From: an uncultured Lachnospiraceae bacterium
GTDB lineage: Bacteria; Bacillota; Clostridia; Lachnospirales; Lachnospiraceae
DNA length: 34,417 bases
Direction: 5' to 3'
Assembly: GCA_947363565.1 (NCBI GenBank)
Contig: CANAPP010000033.1
Coordinates: 1-34,417, forward strand
A program made the translations under genes and the position numbers. Shown here piece after piece: positions 1 through 7,392 of this stretch. Each line of letters starts with the position of its first letter. Positions within the stretch are counted from its first letter, which is position 1. The notes below the pieces were generated by a model. It was not told the DNA's origin. It saw only the letters and a program-made list of their open reading frames with translations, and ran no database searches.

Positions 1-22
1 TGGTGTCAAACTGGTGTCAAAA
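1..22. repeat. Tandem 11-bp direct repeat
   Basis: The window opens with TGGTGTCAAA repeated twice with an 11-bp period. It may be part of a longer upstream array or operator that is cut off by the window edge. Nothing else supports a function. Confidence 0.5.
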
Positions 23-59
23 CCTATGAAAAGGACAATTACAGGAAAACAAAGTGTGT

Positions 60-86
60 GCAAACCATTGATTTCAGGCGGTTTGC
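60..86. repeat. Inverted repeat GCAAACC/GGTTTGC
   Basis: Perfect 7-bp arms, GCAAACC at 60-66 and GGTTTGC at 80-86, are separated by 13 bp. The repeat lies just upstream of the CIRCE-like operator. It could be an upstream gene's terminator or a regulator site; a short A-rich tract follows rather than a T-run, so a plus-strand terminator is unlikely. Confidence 0.4.
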
Positions 87-104
87 AAAAATTATCAGAA
101 AAAA

Positions 105-131
105 TTAGCACTCGCCTATTGACATTGCTAA
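105..131. promoter_or_regulatory. CIRCE-like HrcA operator upstream of hsp20
   Basis: The left arm TTAGCACTC (105-113) matches the CIRCE consensus exactly. After a 9-bp spacer the right arm CATTGCTAA (123-131) matches GAGTGCTAA at 7 of 9 positions. Spacing is the canonical 9 bp. The operator overlaps the -35 box of the hsp20 promoter, as expected for repression by HrcA. No hrcA gene is in the window. Confidence 0.7.
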
Positions 132-149
132 TAATTTATGTTATATAAT
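119..149 (+). promoter_or_regulatory. Sigma-70-type promoter for hsp20
   Basis: TTGACA at 119-124 is a perfect -35 and lies inside the CIRCE-like operator. TATAAT at 144-149 gives a 19-bp spacer; the overlapping TATATA at 142-147 gives 17 bp. The leader to the hsp20 start is about 90 nt. Confidence 0.65.
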
Positions 150-246
150 ATGTATAACAAATAAAACAATATACATTTTCCAATAAGCGCAGAGCTTTAG
201 GGGAATACTATAATTGGTGCAATGTAGTTTTAAGGAGGTATGACTT

Positions 247-669
247 ATGTTATTAGCAAACAGGAATTATAATTTATTTGACGAGATGTTCAAAGATCCG
301 TTTTTTACACGTCCCTTCGATCACTCTTCCACACAGATCATGAAGACGGACATTCATGACAAAGACGGGCACTATATGATCGAGATGGAGCTTCCGGGAT
401 ATGCGAAGGAGGACATCAAGGCTGATTTGAAGGATGGTTACCTGACCATCACAGCTTCTAAGAATGAGACAAAGGAGGAAAAGGACGCAAAAGGCAACTG
501 CATCCGCAAGGAACGCTACACCGGAACGTGCAACCGGAGCTTCTATGTCGGCGAGCAGGTGACCCAGGACGATATCCATGCCGCATTTAAGGACGGTGTT
601 CTCTCCCTGAAGGTTCCTAAGGATATGCCGAAGGTTGAGGACACGCCGAGGCTGATCACCATCGAGTAA
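247..669 (+). CDS. hsp20: Hsp20/alpha-crystallin small heat-shock protein
   Basis: 140-residue small heat-shock protein, an ATP-independent holdase that binds unfolding cytosolic proteins until DnaK or other foldases act. A short N-terminal arm (MLLANRNYNLFDEMF) is followed by the alpha-crystallin domain from about residue 33. The domain shows the family ELPGY turn, the repeated KDG turns, and a C-terminal beta strand ending VLSLKVPK. The C-terminal tail PRLITIE carries an I-x-I-type motif used for oligomer contacts. The start is fixed by AAGGAGG 8 nt upstream. It is monocistronic: an inverted repeat that may terminate transcription follows the stop. The CIRCE-like operator upstream predicts heat induction through HrcA. 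Family and length are typical, so confidence is high. Confidence 0.95.
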   Translation: MLLANRNYNLFDEMFKDPFFTRPFDHSSTQIMKTDIHDKDGHYMIEMELPGYAKEDIKADLKDGYLTITASKNETKEEKDAKGNCIRKERYTGTCNRSFYVGEQVTQDDIHAAFKDGVLSLKVPKDMPKVEDTPRLITIE

Positions 670-683
670 CCAGCCGGCTGACA

Positions 684-737
684 AAAGCCATATCCCAAAG
701 TAAGTCTCTGATTCACTTGCTTTTCGGATATGGCTTT
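684..737. terminator. Long-loop inverted repeat, possible convergent terminator
   Basis: AAAGCCATATCC (684-695) and GGATATGGCTTT (726-737) form perfect 12-bp arms around a 30-nt loop. The repeat lies between the convergent hsp20 and XRE genes and overlaps the last codons of the latter. Flanking A and T tracts are short, so termination is plausible but the loop is long. Confidence 0.5.
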
Positions 738-937
738 CTTGTATTGGTGATGCCCACCAGATAATCAATACTCACATTGTAAAACAAAGAAAGCTTGATC
801 AAAAGATCTACCGGTATCTGGCGCGTCCCCTTCTCATACCGGCGGTACACTTCGCGCTGGCAGCCCAGATATTCTGCGATTTCCGCCTGTGTTTTATCAC
901 TATCGATCCGTAAGTCTTCCAGACGTTGAAAATACAT
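713..937 (-). CDS. Small XRE-family HTH regulator
   Basis: 74-residue protein that is essentially one lambda-repressor-like helix-turn-helix domain. The pattern RLEDLRIDSDKTQAEIAEYLGC then REVYRRYEKGTRQIPVDLLIKLSLFYNVSIDYLVG is the standard XRE (HTH_3) layout: recognition helix around residues 25-40 and the YLVG end of the fold. There is no sensor domain, as in many phage-like or self-regulating DNA-binding proteins. The ATG at 937 is chosen because GAGGTGG lies just upstream; a TTG one codon earlier is also open. Two 26-bp direct repeats with a 33-bp period lie directly upstream and are the likely self-binding sites. The divergent neighbour is a BspA-type secreted protein, which may be a target. 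Confidence 0.85.
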   Translation of the reverse strand: MYFQRLEDLRIDSDKTQAEIAEYLGCQREVYRRYEKGTRQIPVDLLIKLSLFYNVSIDYLVGITNTRKPYPKSK

Positions 938-951
938 CAAACCACCTCGGT

Positions 952-1010
952 TTTATGCTACCAAATAATTGCATTTTTATTCTGTTTATGCTACCATATG
1001 GTTGTATTTT
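952..1010. promoter_or_regulatory. Two 26-bp direct repeats, likely XRE operator
   Basis: Copy one (952-977) and copy two (985-1010) share TTTATGCTACCA, then diverge slightly, and end in TTG(C/T)ATTTT; 21-22 of 26 positions agree. The period is 33 bp, close to three helical turns, so two dimers would bind the same DNA face. Copy two contains the perfect dyad ACCATATGGT. The repeats fill the space between the XRE gene and the divergent BspA-like gene. Confidence 0.65.
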
Positions 1011-1031
1011 GACAACAAAGGAGGAAGAGGA

Positions 1032-1643
1032 TTGAAAACTCATGAAAAAATCATCACTGTCTTAATCACTTTATCACTGTTCGTATGTCTCTGTCTCACA
1101 GGGCAGTCTGTGCTGAGAACTGCTGCCCGCTTTTCCGGTCAGTTTACCAGGCATACCGCGCAGTCCTCGCCCAAAGCTTCCGAAGCCACGATCGGCGGGA
1201 TATGCGGGAATAATCTGCGCTGGACATTTGCAGACGGCATCCTCACCATCAGCGGCAAAGGACAGATGCACGACTATACAGATGCTCTGTCTCCGTGGGC
1301 GGCACTTACCATCACAACGGTAAGGGTGAAAGAAGGGGTTACCAGCATCAGTGCCCGCGCATTCAGCCACAACCAGCTGGTGAGGCACGTTCTCCTTCCC
1401 TCCACCCTTAAAAGCATTGACGCCGACGCATTTGCTCGTACCCGAAGGCTTCCGGACATCTATGTGGCACGGGAAAATACCCGTTTTACATCCTTCGCCG
1501 GTGTTCTCTTTCACCGGGACGAACGTTCTCCGGTCATCAATCCGGTGGGAAAACAGCGGATTTCTTATCCTTTCCCTGCCGCCCTGAGACAGATTACTTC
1601 CTGCATCCTGTTTTTTGCATTGTATTTACAGACAACACCCTGA
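1032..1643 (+). CDS. Short secreted BspA-type leucine-rich-repeat protein
   Basis: 203-residue protein with a signal peptide: a KTHEK basic start, a hydrophobic core IITVLITLSLFVCLCLT, then a polar mature region. Residues about 60-90 (GNNLRWTFADGILTISGKG) are the leader strand that precedes BspA-type repeats. One clear LRR_5 unit follows (VRVKEGVTSISARAFSHNQLVRHVLLPSTLKSIDADAF), then a degenerate unit (GVLFHRDERSPVINPVGK). The protein then ends abruptly in a hydrophobic tail, whereas relatives usually carry many repeats, so it may be truncated. The TTG at 1032 is preferred: GGAGG lies 7 nt upstream and it begins the signal peptide; an ATG shortly after is out of frame. These proteins usually act at the cell surface in adhesion, but no specific role can be read here. 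Confidence 0.65.
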   Translation: MKTHEKIITVLITLSLFVCLCLTGQSVLRTAARFSGQFTRHTAQSSPKASEATIGGICGNNLRWTFADGILTISGKGQMHDYTDALSPWAALTITTVRVKEGVTSISARAFSHNQLVRHVLLPSTLKSIDADAFARTRRLPDIYVARENTRFTSFAGVLFHRDERSPVINPVGKQRISYPFPAALRQITSCILFFALYLQTTP

Positions 1644-1701
1644 TGCCAGGCAAATTTCCCTCCCTCAGCCTTCCGGTGCAAATCTGTTGTGTCAAAAAGA
1701 T

Positions 1702-1737
1702 ATACAGGGCAATCTTTGGATGAAGATTGCCCTGTAT
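1702..1737 (-). terminator. Rho-independent terminator after zinc-ribbon gene
   Basis: A perfect 15-bp stem (arms 1702-1716 and 1723-1737) closes on a 6-nt loop. On the minus strand it is followed by TATCTTTTTG, the expected U-run, so it terminates the gene ending at 1769. It could also stop plus-strand transcription from the BspA-like gene. Confidence 0.85.
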
Positions 1738-1768
1738 GATATATACGATATACTTTGATTCTTCTGTT

Positions 1769-2347
1769 CTATTTGAATATCCTGATCTTTCCGATACCCG
1801 GCAGTTCGTTTCTCGTCCCCCTGTACGCATAGACGATTCCCATGATAAAGAGGATCAGAACGATGAATTTGGCGATATCAACGCCCACATCCAGAACTCC
1901 TCCCGTGAACCAGGAAAAAATCCCGGCGCTCCATCCCCAGTGTCTTTCCAGGATATTCAGAAACGTCTCCGCGATGAACAGGACGATCCCCTGATTCTTA
2001 TGGAGCTTTAAATACTCCGACTGCTTATCTCCCGCGAAAATCGGGATAAATACCAGCACACCGATATAACACAGCACCGCCATCACCTTATTGCGCCTGA
2101 CGTCGCTCTTGGGGAAATATCCTTCTTCATTCTGTGCAGAACCATATGTGCCGTATGTACTATGGCTGCCGCTTTGCACACTGGTATCCCCATAGGTATA
2201 GCTGCCCTGCGCATTTGCGTTCCCATAGGTATACCCGCCGGATGAACCGCTTTGCGCCGTAGCCTTCTGCGGGATCACCGCACCGCAGACCGGACATATC
2301 ACTGCCGTATCCTCTACTTTCTCACCACATTTCACACAATAAGCCAT
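1769..2347 (-). CDS. Zinc-ribbon, DUF4870-like membrane protein
   Basis: 192-residue protein in three parts. Residues 1-26 are a zinc ribbon with two CxxC pairs (CVKC and CPVC). Residues about 27-75 are a low-complexity linker rich in Gly, Ser, Tyr and Thr, with YTYGNANAQ/YTYGDTSVQ near-repeats. Residues about 85-185 hold the membrane part, with hydrophobic segments around VMAVLCYIGVLVFIPIF, IVLFIAETFL and FIVLILFIMGIVYAY. The membrane part resembles DUF4870-type proteins, including the LHKNQGIVLF and GIGKI signatures. Function is unknown. AGGAGG lies 7 nt before the start. A strong terminator follows. A small helical protein gene lies 66 nt upstream and may share a transcript. Confidence 0.7.
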   Translation of the reverse strand: MAYCVKCGEKVEDTAVICPVCGAVIPQKATAQSGSSGGYTYGNANAQGSYTYGDTSVQSGSHSTYGTYGSAQNEEGYFPKSDVRRNKVMAVLCYIGVLVFIPIFAGDKQSEYLKLHKNQGIVLFIAETFLNILERHWGWSAGIFSWFTGGVLDVGVDIAKFIVLILFIMGIVYAYRGTRNELPGIGKIRIFK

Positions 2348-2413
2348 CTTTCTTCCTCCTCATCCGTATGACCTGCCGGTCATCTTCTTTATCGTCCCAT
2401 CCATTCAATCTGA

Positions 2414-2659
2414 TCAGGCCTTTTCATCTTCAAGTCCCAGAATTTCCGAAAGAACCTCAATAATAATCTCATTGGTGCAGGATTTCACATATCCTACCAT
2501 ATGGAGCAGGATCTCATCCTGCTTCTGCGCTTCGGTCAGCGAACGGTTATTCTTCGTCTCATTGATCAAATGAATAAGCTGCGGTGTCAGCTCCTCATAT
2601 ATCTCCACGGTTGTATCTGACACCAGCTTTCTTAGCTCCTTTTTCGCTGTTGGTACCAT
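2414..2659 (-). CDS. Hypothetical small helical protein
   Basis: 81-residue protein that I do not recognise. It is predicted to be soluble, mostly helical and rich in Glu and Lys, with long amphipathic stretches (KKELRKLVSDTTVEIYEELTPQLIHLINET and EVLSEILGLEDEKA) and no membrane segment. The ATG at 2659 is preceded by GGAGG at a short 5-nt spacing; a TTG four codons earlier would start inside that site, so the ATG is preferred. It lies between a repeat element on its upstream side and a zinc-ribbon membrane protein gene downstream, with 66 nt to the latter. Confidence 0.6.
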   Translation of the reverse strand: MVPTAKKELRKLVSDTTVEIYEELTPQLIHLINETKNNRSLTEAQKQDEILLHMVGYVKSCTNEIIIEVLSEILGLEDEKA

Positions 2660-2681
2660 ACATTCCTCCAATCATTTCTTA

Positions 2682-2879
2682 ATATTATGATGTTGGGGTC
2701 AAAAGGTATTTTGACCCCATGATGCTACGGATTGTTCCGCACTTCGTGCTCCCACAATCCTAAAAACATTCAAAATCCGCCCTAATCGGGCTACTTTTTC
2801 ATGTTTTTACGGGTCCCAAAGTCATGTTTATTCATACAAGCATGAATCACATGACCTTTTGACCCTAGCATCATATTAT
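2682..2879. mobile_element. MITE-like hairpin-rich repeat (long copy, element A)
   Basis: About 200 bp bounded by imperfect 26-bp terminal inverted repeats (2682-2707 and 2854-2879, 23 of 26 matching), each ending in GGGTCAAAAGGT. Inside are three strong hairpins: GGGGTCAAAA with TTTTGACCCC near the left end; GGATTGT with ACAATCC enclosing GCAC/GTGC at about 2729-2760; and GTCATG with CATGAC near the right end. No open reading frame is present. Positions 2698-2760 are homologous to a second copy at 14042-14104, so this is a dispersed repeat. The smpB stop codon begins at its right edge. No clear target duplication was identified. Confidence 0.75.
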
Positions 2880-3346
2880 TATCCTAAGTTCCTCACCTTG
2901 AACTCCCTCTGGGCTTCCCGCTTCTGATCCTTTTTCGCGATATCCTGACGTTTGTCATACAGCTTCTTCCCCTTTGCAAGGCCGATCTCCACCTTCACAA
3001 GGCTTCCTTTAAAATACACTTTAAGCGGGATGACCGCAATCCCCTTCTCCTTCGTCTTGCCTAAAAGCTTACTGATCTCCGCCTTGTGGAGAAGGAGCTT
3101 CCGGACACGGAGCGGGTCTTTATTGAAGATGTTGCCCTTCTCATAGGGGCTGATATGCATCCCGTAGATAAATACTTCCCCATTCTCTATCCGGATAAAT
3201 GACTCCTTTATGCTGCACTTTCCCATGCGGAGGGACTTCACTTCTGTACCGTGAAGGGCAATGCCCGTCTCATACGTATCCAGGATAAAATAGTCGTGGT
3301 ATGCCTTTTTATTATTCGCTATCAGCTTGCCGTTCGTCTTCGCCAT
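2879..3346 (-). CDS. smpB: SsrA-binding protein SmpB
   Basis: 155 residues, the usual family length. SmpB binds tmRNA and delivers it to stalled ribosomes for trans-translation. The N-terminal oligonucleotide-binding fold shows [34 protein letters not shown], followed by the family patterns IKESF and YEKGN. The C-terminal tail [22 protein letters not shown] is the basic helix that enters the mRNA channel. The ATG at 3346 is used because [12 protein letters not shown] matches family starts; GGAG lies about 10 nt upstream. The gene overlaps the 3' end of rnr by 35 nt. This rnr-smpB pairing fits the known joint work of RNase R and SmpB-tmRNA in clearing non-stop mRNA. No ssrA gene was seen nearby. 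Confidence 0.97.
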   Translation of the reverse strand: MAKTNGKLIANNKKAYHDYFILDTYETGIALHGTEVKSLRMGKCSIKESFIRIENGEVFIYGMHISPYEKGNIFNKDPLRVRKLLLHKAEISKLLGKTKEKGIAVIPLKVYFKGSLVKVEIGLAKGKKLYDKRQDIAKKDQKREAQREFKVRNLG

Positions 3347-5483
3347 CTTCCCGCTCTCCTTCTGCAATCTCAAAATCTATGGTCCGCATCATCCTGTTAG
3401 TACCGATCACGCGCACCCTGATCTTCTGTCCCAGTTTAAACACTTTTCCCGTGTGCTCTCCGACCATCTCATAACTACCCTCGTAATACTCATAATGGTC
3501 ATCCGTCATATTGATCACATGCACAAGCCCTTCTACCGTATTGGGAAGTTCCACGTACATCCCCCACTTTGTCATCCCGGAGATGACGCCTCCAAAGACC
3601 TGCCCGATCCTCTCCTGCATATATTCTACTTTTTTAAGCTTTATCGTCTCCCGCTCCGCCTCGTCAGCGCGCCGCTCCGTCTCACTGGAGTGCTTCGTCA
3701 CTTCCTCGAGGATGGCTTGGTAATGCTCTATCTTATCCTCATTCATCCGCCCGCGCAGATTATCCTTGATGATCCGGTGGATCTGCAGGTCCGGATACCG
3801 CCGTATAGGCGAGGTAAAATGCGTATAATACGCCGCTGCCAGCCCGAAATGCCCAAAGTTTTGCGGCGCATATCTGGCCTGCCTCATGGAACGCAGCGCA
3901 AGCCTGCTGATCAATGCCTCCTCCGGCGTTCCTTCTACTTTGCACAAAAGCTTCTGTATCTCCTTCGGCCGCACCTCATTGGCCCCGATATGCATGGAAT
4001 ATCCGAAATTGTTGATAAACGCAGCCAGAGCCTTTATCTTCTCATCATCCGGCGCCTCGTGGCTGCGGTATACAAAGGGAAGCTCCTGCCAGTAATAATC
4101 CTGAGCCACCGTCTCATTAGCAAGCAGCATAAAATCCTCGATGATCTTCGTCGCCGTATTCCGGTCATAAGGCCTGATCTCCAATGGTCTCCCCTCTTCA
4201 TCAAGCACAAGCTTCGTCTCCGGGAAATCAAAGTCAATAGAGCCACGCTGCTTTCTCCTTTGCCTAAGGATCCCGGAAAGCTCCTGCATACACACAAACA
4301 TAGGTACGAATTCTCTGTAGGCTTCCCGCTCCGCTTCGTCGTGGTCTTCCAGTATCTTTTTCACACTCGTATAGGTCATGCGCCGATCCACATGGACCAC
4401 CGTCTCTAAGATCTCGTGGTCGGTCACATTCCCCTTGGCATCCACCGTCATGATGCAGCTTAACGCCAGCCGGTCCTCACCCGCATTCAGCGAGCAGATC
4501 CCATTGCTTAACGTATGAGGAAGCATCGGGATCACACGGTCCACCAGATAGACGCTGGTTCCCCGCTCCCTGGCCTCATGGTCAAGGGCGCTGTTCTCCT
4601 GCACATAATTGGTCACGTCGGCGATATGCACACCGAGGACATAATCACTTCCCCTTCGCTCCACAGACACCGCATCGTCAAGATCCTTGGCATCCTCGCC
4701 GTCGATGGTCACCATCTGAACATCCCTGAGATCCCTGCGTCCTGCCATATCCGCCTCGCTCACCGGCTTCGAGACGCGCTCCGCCTGCCTGAGCACCTTC
4801 TCCGGGAACTCAACCGGAAGGTCATACCCCTTCACGATAGACATAATGTCTGTCCCCGGGTCATTCACGTGGCCGATGATCTCCGTAATCTTTCCCTCGG
4901 GATTCCTCCCTTCCCCGCCGTAAAAAGTAAGCTCAGCTACCACCTTATGCCCGGTAACCGCCCCCTTCGACTTCTCCGCGGGGATAAAGATATCCTTATG
5001 GAACTTCTGGTTGTCCGGCATCACAAATCCATAATTCTTCCCCGGAGTCATCTCATAATATCCTACAACCTTCGTTATTCCCCGGGAAAGGACTTTCACG
5101 ATCTTCCCCTCGCTCTTTTTTCCGGAAGCTTCCCTGATGACCGCATATTCCACCGTATCACCGTCAAGGGCGCCGCCGGTATGCTCCTCCCCGATAAACA
5201 CATCCGCCATCCCGCCTTCCGTCTCCACAAAACCAAAGCCTTTTGGATTGGCGCGGTAGATTCCGGCAAGCCTTTTTGTCTCGCCTTTTACGTATTTTCC
5301 GCGCTTGGAAAGATAGATCTTTCCCTCTCGCTCGAGAGCCTCAAGGACTTCCCTGAGTTCGTCCCGCTGCTCCTTCGGAACCTGCAGCAAAATGGCAAGC
5401 TCCTTAAACTTCATCGGGGTATACAAGTCGTCACAGATCAGTTCATAGACAACCTTTTTCTTTTTTTCCACTGCCTTATCCAT
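3312..5483 (-). CDS. rnr: Ribonuclease R
   Basis: 723-residue 3'-to-5' exoribonuclease of the RNB (RNase II/R) family, which degrades structured RNA. An N-terminal winged-helix region ([23 protein letters not shown]) is followed by cold-shock-type RNA-binding domains ([16 protein letters not shown] and [18 protein letters not shown]). The catalytic RNB domain carries the metal-binding cluster [13 protein letters not shown], and later [20 protein letters not shown]-terminal S1 domain ([26 protein letters not shown]) precedes a short acidic tail. The ATG at 5483 is chosen: AAGGAG is upstream and the residues before it do not resemble the family. The gene follows secG and a hairpin terminator, so its transcription may depend on read-through or a weak local promoter. 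Confidence 0.97.
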   Translation of the reverse strand: MDKAVEKKKKVVYELICDDLYTPMKFKELAILLQVPKEQRDELREVLEALEREGKIYLSKRGKYVKGETKRLAGIYRANPKGFGFVETEGGMADVFIGEEHTGGALDGDTVEYAVIREASGKKSEGKIVKVLSRGITKVVGYYEMTPGKNYGFVMPDNQKFHKDIFIPAEKSKGAVTGHKVVAELTFYGGEGRNPEGKITEIIGHVNDPGTDIMSIVKGYDLPVEFPEKVLRQAERVSKPVSEADMAGRRDLRDVQMVTIDGEDAKDLDDAVSVERRGSDYVLGVHIADVTNYVQENSALDHEARERGTSVYLVDRVIPMLPHTLSNGICSLNAGEDRLALSCIMTVDAKGNVTDHEILETVVHVDRRMTYTSVKKILEDHDEAEREAYREFVPMFVCMQELSGILRQRRKQRGSIDFDFPETKLVLDEEGRPLEIRPYDRNTATKIIEDFMLLANETVAQDYYWQELPFVYRSHEAPDDEKIKALAAFINNFGYSMHIGANEVRPKEIQKLLCKVEGTPEEALISRLALRSMRQARYAPQNFGHFGLAAAYYTHFTSPIRRYPDLQIHRIIKDNLRGRMNEDKIEHYQAILEEVTKHSSETERRADEAERETIKLKKVEYMQERIGQVFGGVISGMTKWGMYVELPNTVEGLVHVINMTDDHYEYYEGSYEMVGEHTGKVFKLGQKIRVRVIGTNRMMRTIDFEIAEGEREDGEDERQADSE

Positions 5484-5510
5484 CCTGCACACTGCTCCTT
5501 TCTCATATGG

Positions 5511-5541
5511 AAAAAGGACACCCCTCATTACAGGAGTGTCC
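5511..5541 (-). terminator. Terminator between secG and rnr
   Basis: Arms 5516-5525 and 5532-5541 pair over 10 positions with one mismatch around a 6-nt loop. On the minus strand the hairpin is followed by TCCTTTTTCC. It lies just after the secG stop and 28 nt before the rnr start, so it probably attenuates the operon rather than ending it outright. Confidence 0.75.
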
Positions 5542-5567
5542 CATCATGCTCACACTAATACTGTCCC

Positions 5568-5810
5568 TTAAGCAAAAACCTTCAAATTCAACACTGCTGC
5601 CAGTACAATAAACAGAATCGCAAGGAACTTTGTCGATTTCACCAGCGCGCCTTCCATAGAACGGCCCTTATTCTGGCCCCAGTACGTATCTGCCATACCG
5701 CTGATCGTCCCAAGACCCGCTGACTTACCTTCCTGCATCAGCACGATAGCTGTCAATGCGATACAGTCTATTGCAAATATGATCATTAATACCGTCTTCA
5801 ATATCTCCAT
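5568..5810 (-). CDS. secG: Preprotein translocase subunit SecG
   Basis: 80-residue inner-membrane protein, the non-essential third subunit of the SecYEG channel. Two transmembrane helices are visible: VLMIIFAIDCIALTAIVLM (about 6-26) and FLAILFIVLAAVLNLKVF (about 62-79). The loop between them carries the family QEGKSAGLG and the partly conserved GMADTYWGQNKGRS segment. Length and topology are typical. GGAGG lies upstream of the ATG. It sits between eno and rnr on the same strand, the usual Firmicute secG-rnr-smpB order, with a hairpin terminator between secG and rnr. Confidence 0.95.
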   Translation of the reverse strand: MEILKTVLMIIFAIDCIALTAIVLMQEGKSAGLGTISGMADTYWGQNKGRSMEGALVKSTKFLAILFIVLAAVLNLKVFA

Positions 5811-5842
5811 ATTCTCCCACCTCCTGCGGATAAACCATAACT

Positions 5843-5871
5843 ATAGTAACACAGGAGGACGAAGTTTACAA
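5843..5871 (-). promoter_or_regulatory. Possible sigma-70-type promoter for secG
   Basis: On the minus strand TTGTAA (5866-5871) and TACTAT (5843-5848) are spaced by 17 bp, between eno and secG. Both hexamers are 4 of 6 matches, so this is a plausible but weak call. Confidence 0.4.
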
Positions 5872-5901
5872 GCATTTTTTCTGTCTTTTTCGGTATCTGC
5901 T

Positions 5902-7215
5902 TTACTGCCTTTTCTTCTCCTCAAACGGGTTCATATATTCCGCCACATCGCCCAGCTCATCTTCTATGCGCAGCAGCCGGTTATACTTCTCTACGCGCTC
6001 GCCGCGGCACGGCGCCCCGGTCTTGATCTGGCCCGCATTGAACGCGACAGCGATATCCGCGATGATGGCATCTGCCGTCTCGCCCGAACGGTGGGAGATA
6101 ACTGCCTGGTAGCCCGCATTTTTCGCCATCTCCACCGCATCAAAGGCTTCCGTAAGCGTCCCGATCTGGTTCACCTTCACCAGGATGGCATTGGCAACCT
6201 CTCTTTCAATCCCCTTCTTAAGCCTGCGGGTGTTGGTCACGAACAGGTCGTCCCCGACAAGCTGCGTGTGAAGCCCAGTCCTCGTAGTCATCAGCTCCCA
6301 TCCGTCCCAATCCTCCTCATCCAGCGGATCCTCCAACGACACGATCGGGAATTGCTGCACCAGCTCCTCATAATAATCGATCAATTCTTCGGCGGAGCGG
6401 ATCACCTTATGCCCGTGCATCTTCGCCTCGCCTTCAAACACGTATTTTTTGAAATGCTTATCATACAGCTCAGAAGCCGCCACATCAAGGGCAAGGCATA
6501 CATCCTTCCCCGGACGGTATCCCGCCTTTTCAACCGCCTCCACCATCAGGCGCAGCGCCTCCTTCGCATCCGGCAGGTCCGGCGCAAATCCTCCTTCGTC
6601 ACCCACAGCCGTATTAAGCCCGGCAGCCTTCAAAAGCTCCTTCAGCGTGTGATAAACCTCCGCACACATCCTGAGTCCCTCTTTAAAGCAGCATGCCCCC
6701 ACAGGCATGATCATAAACTCCTGGATATCGATGGTGTTGTCCGCATGCCTGCCGCCATTCATGATGTTCATCATGGGCACCGGCATCCGCTTTGCATTGG
6801 TACCGCCAAGATATGCGTAAAGGGGCAGGCCGAGGGCACTGGCCGCGGCGCGGGCTGCGGCCATGGATACCCCAAGCAGCGCGTTGGCGCCGAGATTGGA
6901 TTTGTTGTCCGTCCCGTCAAGCTTATTTAACACCCCGTCAAGTGCCGCCTGCCCGAACACGTTCATCCCGGTGATCTCCGGCGCGATCTTCGCATTCACA
7001 TGGTCAACCGCCTGCGTCACCCCGAGTCCCCTGTACCGTTTTTCCCCGTCCCGAAGCTCCACCGCCTCGAACTGCCCGGTAGACGCTCCCGACGGGACGC
7101 CGGCACGGCCGATGAACTTCTCTCCTGCCAGGACTTCGACCTCTATCGTAGGATTCCCGCGGGAATCCAGTATTTCTCTTGCGTAAACATCCGTAATCGG
7201 CAAATATTTGTGCAT
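5902..7215 (-). CDS. eno: Enolase
   Basis: 437-residue phosphopyruvate hydratase that interconverts 2-phosphoglycerate and phosphoenolpyruvate in glycolysis. The N-terminal domain shows [18 protein letters not shown] and the mobile-loop [19 protein letters not shown]. The barrel domain shows the metal ligands in [26 protein letters not shown] and [10 protein letters not shown]. The catalytic lysine lies in [14 protein letters not shown], and the SHRSGET substrate loop follows. The usual NGGxHADN site reads NGGRHADN here. The protein ends a little beyond the standard fold in a basic EEKKRQ tail. GGAGG precedes the ATG. It is the first gene of a minus-strand run ending at smpB; yitT diverges from it. 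Confidence 0.97.
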   Translation of the reverse strand: MHKYLPITDVYAREILDSRGNPTIEVEVLAGEKFIGRAGVPSGASTGQFEAVELRDGEKRYRGLGVTQAVDHVNAKIAPEITGMNVFGQAALDGVLNKLDGTDNKSNLGANALLGVSMAAARAAASALGLPLYAYLGGTNAKRMPVPMMNIMNGGRHADNTIDIQEFMIMPVGACCFKEGLRMCAEVYHTLKELLKAAGLNTAVGDEGGFAPDLPDAKEALRLMVEAVEKAGYRPGKDVCLALDVAASELYDKHFKKYVFEGEAKMHGHKVIRSAEELIDYYEELVQQFPIVSLEDPLDEEDWDGWELMTTRTGLHTQLVGDDLFVTNTRRLKKGIEREVANAILVKVNQIGTLTEAFDAVEMAKNAGYQAVISHRSGETADAIIADIAVAFNAGQIKTGAPCRGERVEKYNRLLRIEDELGDVAEYMNPFEEKKRQ

Positions 7216-7313
7216 AGCTTCACTTCCTCCTTACGAGAAAATAGTATTTCCTGAAACCGCAAACCAAATTCATCAATATTCTTGATTTTCTTCATTCATC
7301 TTCCCCACAGCGG

Positions 7314-7342
7314 TTGACGCACAAAAATACGCGCGTTACAAT
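7314..7342 (+). promoter_or_regulatory. Sigma-70-type promoter for the YitT-family gene
   Basis: TTGACG (7314-7319) and TACAAT (7337-7342) are separated by 17 bp and lie 50 nt before the yitT-family start. Each hexamer is a 5 of 6 match. Confidence 0.75.
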
Positions 7343-7392
7343 CTCAGTGGTCATAGAGCCATAGAAAAATATTATCAAATCCCGGAGAATTT

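Noticed and set aside
2367-2383. Small hairpin ATGACC/GGTCAT before the zinc-ribbon gene
   Set aside because: Six-base arms and no T-run; too weak to call a terminator or operator.
3327-5558. Long open frames on the plus strand opposite rnr
   Set aside because: They are antisense shadows of rnr and of its leader. They show no family resemblance and have no ribosome sites, while the minus strand encodes a full RNase R.
5779-6930. 383-codon plus-strand frame opposite eno
   Set aside because: Antisense to enolase; rich in His, Arg and Leu as expected from a reversed coding strand; no recognisable domain.
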